DNA from: Prolixibacteraceae bacterium
GTDB taxonomy: Bacteria; Bacteroidota; Bacteroidia; Bacteroidales; Prolixibacteraceae
DNA: 37,031 nucleotides
Reading direction: 5' to 3'
Assembly: GCA_028282195.1 (NCBI GenBank)
Contig: JANQII010000090.1
Span: forward strand, 1-37,031
Positions 23,955-31,800 of the stretch are shown here, one piece after another. Numbering within the stretch: position 1 is the stretch's first letter; every line of letters starts with the position of its first letter. The notes beneath the pieces were generated by a model. That model ran no database searches. It saw nothing but the letters and a program-made list of their open reading frames with translations, and was not told the origin of the DNA. Position numbers and translations under genes: made by a program.

Positions 23955-24300
23955 CTTTTGGAGGGAGTAATTCAAATTGTCTTATTTCAATATTTCCTTC
24001 AAGTTTATGACCGAGCCTGAGTTTTAACTCTCCTTTAACTTTATAGAAGTAATCTCCTTTCTCAATAAATTCAAAAATTTCTTTAGCATTAAACACTTTT
24101 TCAGGCAGTACAATCTTACTAACTTCAGCACTAGTTTTGCTTTTTATTTCGTATATATAAGTTCCTTTTTTAAAGCATTTGCTATGTAAAGTCCCTCTAA
24201 GCTCTATATTCTTAAACTCTCCGTTCAGAAAATCTAAAATAGAATCGTTTATTCCTTTAGATAATGAGAAAACACAAAGGAACATAAGTAAGTATTTCAT
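23947..24300 (-). CDS. Small exported protein of unknown function (cassette 3, gene 3)
   Basis: 117 residues. A short signal peptide (MKYLLMFLCVFSLSKG) leads into a small beta-rich domain (FKNIELRGTLHSKCFKKGTY, KSKTSAEVSKIVLPEKVF, GELKLRLGHKLEGNIEIRQF). It has no recognised family. The gene starts 2 bp after the propeller stop and overlaps the thioredoxin-like gene by 8 bp, so it belongs to the operon. Cassettes 1 and 2 lack a counterpart. One cysteine remains in the mature part. Confidence 0.65.
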   Translation of the reverse strand: MKYLLMFLCVFSLSKGINDSILDFLNGEFKNIELRGTLHSKCFKKGTYIYEIKSKTSAEVSKIVLPEKVFNAKEIFEFIEKGDYFYKVKGELKLRLGHKLEGNIEIRQFELLPPKDE

Positions 24301-24302
24301 AA

Positions 24303-25433
24303 CTAATTAATTGTTTTAAATTTTATGTAAGATATTATTGGATTGCCGTTCGGATCTATTTCACTCAAAAAAGGATAATTTTTAACATGTTTTTTTGTTT
24401 TCAGGTTTGTAAGATTAAACGGATTTATAACACCCACAAATCTATCCTTATCTGAAATTAATGGAAGCCCGTTGTATTCACAATCATTTTTCATATAGTT
24501 TTCAATAAACTTCCCTTTTTTTGATTTTTTGTCATATAAGAATGCATACTTATCTCCTTTATAGAAGAAATATATAAATATCTGATTGTGAGATTCAATT
24601 GTATTTAGTGAATAAATAGAGTTTGATTGTTCTAGTCCTTGAATAAACTTACTAGGATCACTATTTTTATCGAAGAGAAAATCTTCATCAATCCAGTTAT
24701 TGCCAAAATCGAGTTTGTATTTCGGTAGTATTCCTTCTTTAGTCAAATGAAAAATTTGATCACTATATATTGGAAGATATGAGATATTTTCTTTAACAGG
24801 CATGAAAGATGTAACAGGACTAAATACAATAGAACTGGTTCTTTCATACGGCAATTCTTTACTAAGAAGTTGAAAATTTCTATCGGTAATTAGTAATTGA
24901 TATTTCCATTCAGAGTTTCTTGTAAATATTTGGGTTTCAAAAGCGATGTTCCCATTGTTTAGAAAACAAATATCTGAAACTTTTGCACCAAACTCAAGCT
25001 TAACATTTCTAATAAAATCGTTCTCACTATATACTAATAAATTACCCGTCATTCCATCTAAAACGTAAATATCATTACTTGTTTTATGTACATCAAAATC
25101 AGCGATTACCAGATATTCACCTTCTCCTCTTCCTTGTTTCGAGATTTTGGATAAAAATTGACCAGTATCATTGAATATGAATATGCTTCCAGACTTTCTG
25201 TCAAGAATGTAAAACTTGTTATTAATGATCTTGATCTTGTCTATATGTGTAATTAAACAGTTTTTATTTGTTTCCAATGGAATTAGATTAAGCCCTTCAA
25301 TTATTGAATCCTTTTCCACAATTGACATGTCCTTAAGGCTAATTTCAATACGCTCAATTTCATCTAATTGAGTATTACGACTGCAAGACAAAAATGAAAC
25401 AATAAACATCCCCACAAAACAAAATATTTTCAC
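24303..25433 (-). CDS. 6-bladed beta-propeller lipoprotein (cassette 3, gene 2)
   Basis: About 376 residues from a GTG at 25433, which gives the compact lipoprotein signal MKIFCFVGMFIVSFLSC (C17). The frame is open up to 25481, but that upstream GTG lies inside a perfect palindrome and would add 16 unlikely residues. Blade motifs: LNLIPLETNKNCLITHIDKI, NKFYILDRKSGSIFIFNDTG, ISKQGRGEGEYLVIADFDVH, then NDIYVLDGMTGNLLVYSEND. These match the paralogues at 13347 and 20803. It lies between a peptide gene (25501) and two small exported genes. Start choice is moderately sure. Confidence 0.85.
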   Translation of the reverse strand: MKIFCFVGMFIVSFLSCSRNTQLDEIERIEISLKDMSIVEKDSIIEGLNLIPLETNKNCLITHIDKIKIINNKFYILDRKSGSIFIFNDTGQFLSKISKQGRGEGEYLVIADFDVHKTSNDIYVLDGMTGNLLVYSENDFIRNVKLEFGAKVSDICFLNNGNIAFETQIFTRNSEWKYQLLITDRNFQLLSKELPYERTSSIVFSPVTSFMPVKENISYLPIYSDQIFHLTKEGILPKYKLDFGNNWIDEDFLFDKNSDPSKFIQGLEQSNSIYSLNTIESHNQIFIYFFYKGDKYAFLYDKKSKKGKFIENYMKNDCEYNGLPLISDKDRFVGVINPFNLTNLKTKKHVKNYPFLSEIDPNGNPIISYIKFKTIN

Positions 25434-25467
25434 TTTTTGATTTTTTAATGTTAAAAAAATATTGGTG

Positions 25468-25495
25468 ATAGATGACGACACGTGTCGTCATCTAT
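25468..25495 (-). promoter_or_regulatory. 28-bp perfect palindrome between peptide 3 and propeller 3
   Basis: ATAGATGACGACAC followed by its exact complement GTGTCGTCATCTAT, with no loop. It starts 6 bp after the peptide stop codon. On the minus strand a run of eight T follows about 10 nt later, so as RNA it could act as a leaky terminator. As DNA it could be an operator. Cassettes 1 and 2 have unrelated inverted repeats at the same place. Confidence 0.65.
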
Positions 25496-25500
25496 TTAGT

Positions 25501-25743
25501 TTAAATTGGACACCCCAGATATCCTCCAGTATAACAAGTCCAAGTGCAAGGTAGCCCCCAAAAGTCAATATAATATTGTCGGGGATAAATCCAGTCTGTT
25601 ATTTCACAATCCGCTAGAGCTTCTTTATTAATTGTGATTAAATCAAGTTCTTCATCATTATTAGTTACGTTCAAATTGATATTTATAAATGTTATTATAA
25701 ATAAGACCAGAACTATTCCTATATTTAAAAGCTTCTTTTTCAT
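25501..25743 (-). CDS. Secreted Cys-rich peptide with NVEALA-like leader (cassette 3, gene 1)
   Basis: An 80-residue protein with the clearest leader of the three. MKKKLLNIGIVLVLFIITFI is followed by NINLNVTNNDEELDLITINK and EALA, then mature part DCEITDW...LPCTWTCYTGGYLGCPI with four cysteines and many aromatic residues. NxNxN...L...EALA is the pattern of the NVEALA family. The sequence after ALA differs completely from peptides 1 and 2 apart from cysteine content, suggesting diversifying mature peptides. It is the first gene of cassette 3 and shares a conserved 5' leader with peptide 2. Confidence 0.7.
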   Translation of the reverse strand: MKKKLLNIGIVLVLFIITFININLNVTNNDEELDLITINKEALADCEITDWIYPRQYYIDFWGLPCTWTCYTGGYLGCPI

Positions 25744-26138
25744 TTTTTGTCTTTAAATTGTTTTTACCACGATAAATAATTCATCCATTTTATCAGAAAC
25801 TGCAAATTTGTATTTCTACTTTTTTATCTTTGTAACATCACCTCCTTTCTTCGTTTTAAGTTAGGGGTTAGGCAGGAAGCAGGTTGTTAAAAAGAGAAAA
25901 GCTTCCTGCCTTCTCCATTACAATTGTTTACGATGTTATTAACAATATATTATATATCGCTGATAAATATATAAACTTTTTTTATTTTTTGAGTTTTGGT
26001 CTTTATTTTGGGCTGAAAGTTGTCCGGTTTAAATTAGATATTTTAGGGTTTCTTACCAAAACCACAAAGAATAATATGACTACATATTATATTATTCTGA
26101 TGTAAATTGCGTATTAAAAGATTTGAGAATTGCTAAGT
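25744..26138 (-). promoter_or_regulatory. Conserved leader and promoter region of cassette 3
   Basis: A 395-bp stretch. The block 25799-25921 aligns with the leader of cassette 2. Extended SD AAGAAAGGAGGTGAT lies at 25851-25837, followed by a four-codon ORF (MLQR-stop, 25838-25824), then the 16-codon ORF at 25868-25918. An AT-rich element at 25949-25976 aligns with the promoter-like block of cassette 2 (TATATTTA in place of TATATTTG). The part from 26083 to 26138 matches the sequence downstream of PadR copy 1, i.e. the former PadR-prefix spacer. Confidence 0.5.
25868..25918 (-). CDS. Candidate 16-codon leader ORF, cassette 3
   Basis: Encodes MEKAGSFSLFNNLLPA-stop (TAA). See the homologous ORF at 22263. 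The first and last thirds again pair as an 11-bp stem (AGGCAGGAAGC with GCTTCCTGCCT). It could be a translated attenuator or only an RNA hairpin whose sequence happens to be open. Confidence 0.35.
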   Translation of the reverse strand: MEKAGSFSLFNNLLPA

Positions 26139-26477
26139 TCAAGTCTTCAATAAGCTCCCAAAAACAGAATTTACAAGATTCCATTCCTGTATGTTTGTTT
26201 GAAGTTTTTCACGACCATCTTCCAATAAAATATAATATTTACGTGGACGTTGGCCTTCTACTACTTTCCAATAAGACTTTATCATCCCGTTATTCTCTAA
26301 TTTTTTTAGTACAGGATATATACTACTTACTTTCCACTTTATCGCTCCGCCTGTAAATTCTTTTACTTTTTGGACAATTTCATATCCATAGCTATCTCCT
26401 CTACTCAATACAGATAAAATAATAAGCACTGAGGCTGCCCCAACTAATTCTTTTGAAATGCTTTTCATATCATTCAT
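26139..26477 (-). CDS. PadR-family transcriptional regulator, copy 2
   Basis: 112 residues, MNDMKSISKELVGAASVLII, with LSVLSRGDSYGYEIVQKVKE, SSIYPVLKKLENNGMIKSYW and QRPRKYYILLEDGREKLQTN. It is almost identical to copy 1 at 18864 with a shorter end (SLLKT-stop). Differences include HGGIKWKEA changed to GGAIKWKVS. It has no intact target operon beside it: downstream only the old spacer sequence remains before the cassette 3 leader. It could regulate the cassettes or be an orphan left by recombination. A 12-bp AT palindrome upstream (26516-26527) may be its operator. Confidence 0.92.
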   Translation of the reverse strand: MNDMKSISKELVGAASVLIILSVLSRGDSYGYEIVQKVKEFTGGAIKWKVSSIYPVLKKLENNGMIKSYWKVVEGQRPRKYYILLEDGREKLQTNIQEWNLVNSVFGSLLKT

Positions 26478-26515
26478 TGTATGTTACGAACATATAGAAA
26501 TTTATTAAATATCTA

Positions 26516-26527
26516 ATATAGCTATAT
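26516..26527. promoter_or_regulatory. Candidate PadR operator, copy 2
   Basis: ATATAGCTATAT, a perfect 12-bp palindrome about 40 bp upstream of the PadR start, at the same place as the similar dyad in copy 1. Confidence 0.3.
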
Positions 26528-26768
26528 AAAAAAATACTTTCATACGTCCAAACATTCTAAAAGCCTTTGAAGGAAACCAGACACTATTCTAAATTAAAGG
26601 GGCACTATTTTTGATATAATTTGATTTGTATTATACCTTGCAAGATAAAATTAACGTTCTAACTATTAGAGAGACAATATCAAGACCGATTGATTTAAGT
26701 AGCTCAGAAAGATCCTGACAATCAGCCTTGTGTCGGATGAAATTCGAACCTCAGCTGAGTCACCAGGT

Positions 26769-26809
26769 AAAAAGAGCAACCTATAACCTATATAGTTTGC
26801 TCTTTTTTT
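26769..26809 (+). terminator. Bidirectional intrinsic terminator
   Basis: AAAAAGAGCAA and TTGCTCTTTTT form an 11-bp stem around a 17-nt loop, with extra T on the plus strand and A on the left, so it can work both ways. It follows a tRNA-like remnant, resembling tRNA terminators, and isolates the PUL from leftward sequence. Confidence 0.7.
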
Positions 26810-26883
26810 GTGCCTTGATCTCATATTTTTGGGTCATTTCCAAGTTTAAATAAATTTATAATTTTACTGCACTAACGATTTAA

Positions 26884-27474
26884 TTGATTTTGGATAAGGC
26901 TATATCAAATATTGAATTGGTGAAACTCCTTAAGAAAGGTGATATGGTTGCTTTTGATACCATTTACAATAAGTATTGCCATAAGTTGCATGGGTTTGTA
27001 CTTCGATATTTAAAGCAAGAAGAAGATGCTGAAGAGATAGTTCAGGAAGTATTTGTGAAAATTTGGGAATCAAGACATAGGATAAATGCTTATTCGTCTT
27101 TTGAAGCTTACTTGTTTACAATTGCCTACAATGCTATAATTAGTTTACTCAGAAAAAGGGTAAGTGAAGCCAAGTCCAGAGAGTACTTAAAATCATTGCA
27201 ACAAATTGTTCAGGCTGAAAGCGTTATTGATGAGTTGCAATACAAAAAATTGACCCAAGAGGTTAAAGCTTTACTTGAACAAATAACTCCACGTCAGAAG
27301 GAAATTTTCATTTTAAGCAGAGAAGAAGGCCTAACTCATAAAGAGATTGCCGAAAAGTTGAGTATTTCTGAAAATACTGTAAAAAACCACTTGGTTACTG
27401 CATTAAAATATCTCAGGTCACATATCGATAATAACTTGATTGTTAGTGCCTTATTCATTTCTTTGTTTTTATAG
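26884..27474 (+). CDS. ECF RNA polymerase sigma factor, FecI-like
   Basis: A 196-residue extracytoplasmic-function sigma-70. Region 2 covers residues ~20-90 (FDTIYNKYCHKLHGFVLRYL, QEEDAEEIVQEVFVKIWESR). Region 4 (~130-185) contains RQKEIFILSREEGLTHKEIA and EKLSISENTVKNHL. A hydrophobic C-terminal tail (LIVSALFISLFL) is typical of the Bacteroidota PUL subgroup. The first codon taken is TTG at 26884 (MILDKAISNIELVKLL). The next ATG, about 20 codons later, would cut region 2. It is followed by a FecR anti-sigma gene and an STN-bearing SusC, so it should be released when the glycan is imported and switch on the PUL. Confidence 0.94.
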   Translation: MILDKAISNIELVKLLKKGDMVAFDTIYNKYCHKLHGFVLRYLKQEEDAEEIVQEVFVKIWESRHRINAYSSFEAYLFTIAYNAIISLLRKRVSEAKSREYLKSLQQIVQAESVIDELQYKKLTQEVKALLEQITPRQKEIFILSREEGLTHKEIAEKLSISENTVKNHLVTALKYLRSHIDNNLIVSALFISLFL

Positions 27475-27617
27475 CAAAAAATGTATTATTTTTTTTTAGT
27501 CCCTTTTTTCTTATTGTGCGTAATACAATTAGGTCAGATTGAAATTTATAAGTTTGGCTTTAATCAGGACAAGGTGACAGAAACCTTGCTGCTATATGGG
27601 AACGTATTAAGAGAGCT

Positions 27618-28691
27618 ATGAACAAAGAATTACTTGAAAAATATTTAAATAACAGTTGTTCTAAAGAGGAATTTGAAGAGCTTGTTTTTTGGGTTAAAGA
27701 AGAAGCTTTGAAGAAGGATAGCAAAAGTTTGGTTTTTAATGATTGGAAATTATTTGAACCTGATCGAAAAAGCAAGAAAAATGAAAAATATGATGCTTTA
27801 CTCAATAAAATCCATCATGAAATTAATCTGAAAAAGACAAGTGGAAATGAAGTGAGTTTCGTAGGGAGTTTCAAATCGTGGTTAAGCCGTGCAGCCGCAA
27901 TTTTGTTTATCCCTTTGCTTGGTTTTTTAGTTTATATTCTTTCTAACAATAACATGCAACTTAGTAAACTCTCAGATCAGGTTGTGGATTCACTTGAAGT
28001 TATAGCACCAATAGGTTCACGAACGGTAGTACAACTTTCAGATGGGACTGAAGTCAACCTTAATTACGGAAGTAAAATTAAATATCCACGTGTTTTTAAA
28101 GGAGATAAGCGAGAAGTTATTTTATCTGGTGAGGGTTATTTTGATGTAGCCCACAATCCGGATAACCCATTCATTGTAAAAACCCAAAAGTTAAACATTA
28201 AAGCTTTAGGTACTAAGTTCAATGTAAATGCATATCACTGCGATGATGTAGTTTCAACAACACTCGTAGAAGGAAAGGTAGTTATTGAAAAAGTATTGCC
28301 CGGAAAAAAAGTGTCTCCAGTTGGGGTTTTGACTCCCGGACAGCATATCGCTTACAACCTCAAATCAGGTTCAATATACTCAGAAAAAGGTAATGTAGAT
28401 AAGTACATTGCATGGAAAGAAGGTAAGCTAATCTTTGACAATGAACCTCTAACAATTGTGGCTGAAAGACTTGAAAGGATATTCAATGTTGAGATTGAGC
28501 TTGAAGACAATATAAAGGACTTTACATATACTGTAACGTTTGTTAATGACCCTTTGTATCTTATTCTTGACTTAATGACAGAGACAACCCCAATAACCTA
28601 CAAGATTTTACCAAGAAAGAAATTGGTTGATGAAACTTATGCGAAACAAAAAATAAGAATAGAAAAACGAATTGACGATAATACAAACTAA
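27618..28691 (+). CDS. FecR-family anti-sigma factor
   Basis: 357 residues. The cytoplasmic part (1-90) begins MNKELLEKYLNNSCSKEEFE and would hold the sigma factor. One membrane helix follows (AAAILFIPLLGFLVYIL). The periplasmic FecR domain (SLEVIAPIGSRTVVQLSDGT, EVILSGEGYFDVAHN, LNIKALGTKFNVNAY) and a C-terminal DUF4974 domain (PLTIVAERLERIFNVEIELE) complete it. It passes the signal from the STN domain of SusC to the sigma factor at 26884. It lies 143 bp after the sigma gene and 143 bp before susC. Confidence 0.94.
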   Translation: MNKELLEKYLNNSCSKEEFEELVFWVKEEALKKDSKSLVFNDWKLFEPDRKSKKNEKYDALLNKIHHEINLKKTSGNEVSFVGSFKSWLSRAAAILFIPLLGFLVYILSNNNMQLSKLSDQVVDSLEVIAPIGSRTVVQLSDGTEVNLNYGSKIKYPRVFKGDKREVILSGEGYFDVAHNPDNPFIVKTQKLNIKALGTKFNVNAYHCDDVVSTTLVEGKVVIEKVLPGKKVSPVGVLTPGQHIAYNLKSGSIYSEKGNVDKYIAWKEGKLIFDNEPLTIVAERLERIFNVEIELEDNIKDFTYTVTFVNDPLYLILDLMTETTPITYKILPRKKLVDETYAKQKIRIEKRIDDNTN

Positions 28692-28834
28692 CGAAGAAAA
28701 ATGGATAGCCTATGATATGAAAGAAACTTAACTCTGTGTAAAATGGGGAAATGAGCCAACACTTCCCCATAGAATTTTAAAAATCATCCTGGTTAATAAT
28801 ACCAGGCAATTTCTAATCTTAACTTCACAAATGT

Positions 28835-31800
28835 ATGAAAAAAAATGAATGTATTTTTCGGGAATGGCAAATTCCCGGGATAAAAAAAGTATTAAGAAAA
28901 ATGAAACTAACTATCTGCTTATTACTAATTTCGGTTATGAGTGTGTTTGCAGGTAAATCGTATTCGCAGACAAAAAATCTAAATATTAAAATGACAAACA
29001 GCACTGTAAAAGAAGTGCTTCAAAACATCGAAAAGCAAAGCGAATTTTACTTTATGTACAGTGAGAAGCTTGTTGATGTTAATCGCGAGGTGTCTGTTGA
29101 TGCTAATAATAAGAAAATTACTGAGGTTCTTGATGATTTATTTGCCGGAACCGAAGTAGATTACAAGGTTAAAAATCGTTTTATTTTGCTTACATCTCCC
29201 AACGTTTCAGGAGATTATTTTGCATCTCAACAACAAAGAACAATCTCAGGAAAAATTACCGATGAACCCGGTGAGCCACTTCCCGGTGTAACGGTTTTGA
29301 TTAAAGGTACAACAACCGGTACCGTATCTGACTTTGAAGGTAATTATACAATTCACGGGGTTTCCAGTGATCAGATTCTGGTTTTTTCTTTTGTAGGAAT
29401 GTTATCACAGGAAATATTAGTTGGAGAGCAAAGCAATATTGATGTATCAATGGTTATTGATGCAATTGGAATTGAAGAAGTTATTGCTATTGGTTATGGT
29501 ACGGTTAAAAAGAGTGATTTAACCGGTTCTGTTGGTTCAATAAAAAATGAAGAAATTCAATCAACTCCTGTAATTAGGCTTGATGATGCCCTAAGAGGAA
29601 AGGTGGCTGGTCTTCAGATAACGCCAACTTCTTCTGCTCCAGATGCTTCTGCTTCAATAAGGATTAGGGGAAGTAATTCTTTGTCGGCTAACAATGAGCC
29701 ATTGTTTGTTGTTGATGGCCATATTGGAGGCTTCAGTTTAAATGATATCAATATTAATTCAATTGAGTCAGTTGAAGTTTTGAAAGACGCTTCTGCAACA
29801 GCTATTTACGGTTCACGTGGATCAAACGGTGTAATTCTCATTACTACAAAAAGAGGTAAAGCTGGCACCCCCAGGGTTTCATTAGATACTTATATTAGCC
29901 TGCAATCACCAATGCGTTTGCTGGATATGCTTAATGCCAGTGAATATGCTGAATTTATGAATGAAAATAAAGGAGTTGAGGTTTATCCAAACCCTTCAAG
30001 CTATGGAGAAGGTACAAACTGGCAGGAAGAAGTCTATCGGAATAATGCACCTTTAATAAGTACAACCTTGTCTATTTCTGGAGGAAATGATAAAAGTACT
30101 TATTATATGAGTGGAAGCTACCTTGATCAGGATGGTATTTCTATCAATAGCAATATGAAACGTTATCACTTCAGAATTAATTCAGATCATAAAGTTTCGG
30201 ATAAAATAAAAATTGGCAATTCATTATTTTTAAGTTATCGTGATTACATGCCCGGTATTTTTGGAACGCAAGCTCACTGGAATACAATGCAGGCCCATAT
30301 TGCAGGGTTTGATCCAACATTACCTGTTAAAGATGAAAATGGCAATTATACTTATCAGGATTTTTCCCCAGAATTTGCAAATGACAACCCGGTTGCCTGG
30401 GCCATATTAAAGGATGAGGTGAGAAAAAATACTAAAATTTTGGGCAATGTTTATGGAGAATATGAAATTATACCGGGTTTAATTTATAAGTTGAACTTGG
30501 GTGTAAACCTGGAATATGGAAAGGATCTTTTATATCTGCCTTCAACGCTTTATCATCAAAAAGGATATCAAGGAACATCTTCGATTTCACACAATGACAT
30601 GACTGATATTCTATTTGAAAATACTTTAAGTTATAATAAAGATTTTGGCGAACATAATGTAAATGGATTGTTTGGATATACACGCCAGAAAATTTTTAAT
30701 ACCAATGACAAGGTTGAAACACGAGGTTACGCAACAGACGCTTTTACATATTACAACATTGACGCGGGAGCTGAACGTTCAGATGCTGCATCAGGAACCA
30801 GTGAAAGAGGTTTGGAATCTTATTTATTCAGGGCAAATTATAATTACCAATCCAAATATTACATTACTGCATCTGCAAGGTATGATGGATCTTCAGTTTT
30901 TGCCAAAAACAATAAATGGGGACTTTTCCCTTCCGTTGCATTGGCATGGCGTTTAAGTAATGAAAGTTTTATTGCCGACCTTGGTGTATTTGACAATCTT
31001 AAGCTGCGAGCAAGTTATGGAGCACTTGGAAATCCTGGAATTGGGCCAGGGGCTTCTTTAAGTCAGCTTTCTCAGTCTGGTAATACTTACATATTTGGCA
31101 CAGACCAACATGTTGTAAATGGAATTGCAGCCAACACGCTTGGAAACCCTGACTTGAAATGGGAAACTACAAAACAACTAAATATCGGTGTTGATGCGGC
31201 ATTCCTGGATTCTCGTCTTCAGGTAACCTTAGATTATTACGATAAGCTTACTGAAGATTTATTGGTAGAAGTACCTCTGCTTTGGTTAACAAGTTTTACG
31301 AATTCATTAAGTAATTTCGGTTCCGTAACCAATAAAGGACTTGAACTTACTGTGAATTCTGTGAACGTGAAACGACCAAACTTCCAATGGAGAACAACTT
31401 TTAATATAGCTGGTAACAGAAATAAAATTAAATCATTACTTGCTCCTGAAGGACAAATTATTATTAATGATTTTGGTTGGGGCACTAGTTCGGGGATATT
31501 AAAAGAAGGAGAACCTATTGGCTCATTCTATGGTATGGTTCAAAACGGTATATGGAACTCACAAGAAGAAATTGATGTATCCGGGCTTACTGGCCATGGA
31601 GTATTCCCCGGTGGTAAACGATATGAAGATCTTGATGGGGATGGCGTGTTGGATAGAACACTTGACCGCAAAATTATTGGTGATGCAAATCCTGATTTCT
31701 TTGGGGGTATAATGAATACCTTAACTTATAAAAATCTGGAGTTGTTTGTAAACTTTACCTTTGTATATGGGAACAAAATTTACAATCAAACAAGGGAATC

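Larger units (their letters stand above)
26478..26883. other. Divergent spacer between PadR 2 and the PUL
   Basis: A 406-bp gap. It contains a candidate PadR operator dyad (26516-26527), a tRNA-like remnant (26693-26764, not a gene) followed by a strong hairpin with T-run, and an AT-rich section that should carry the promoter of the sigma-factor gene. Confidence 0.55.

Noticed and set aside
25434-25481. Longer start for propeller 3 (GTG at 25481)
   Set aside because: It would begin inside the 28-bp palindrome and put 16 polar residues before the lipoprotein signal. The GTG at 25433 gives a normal signal peptide.
26693-26764. Functional tRNA gene
   Set aside because: D-arm, T-loop and ACCA look-alikes are present, but acceptor, D and T stems do not pair. 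Kept only as a possible relic.
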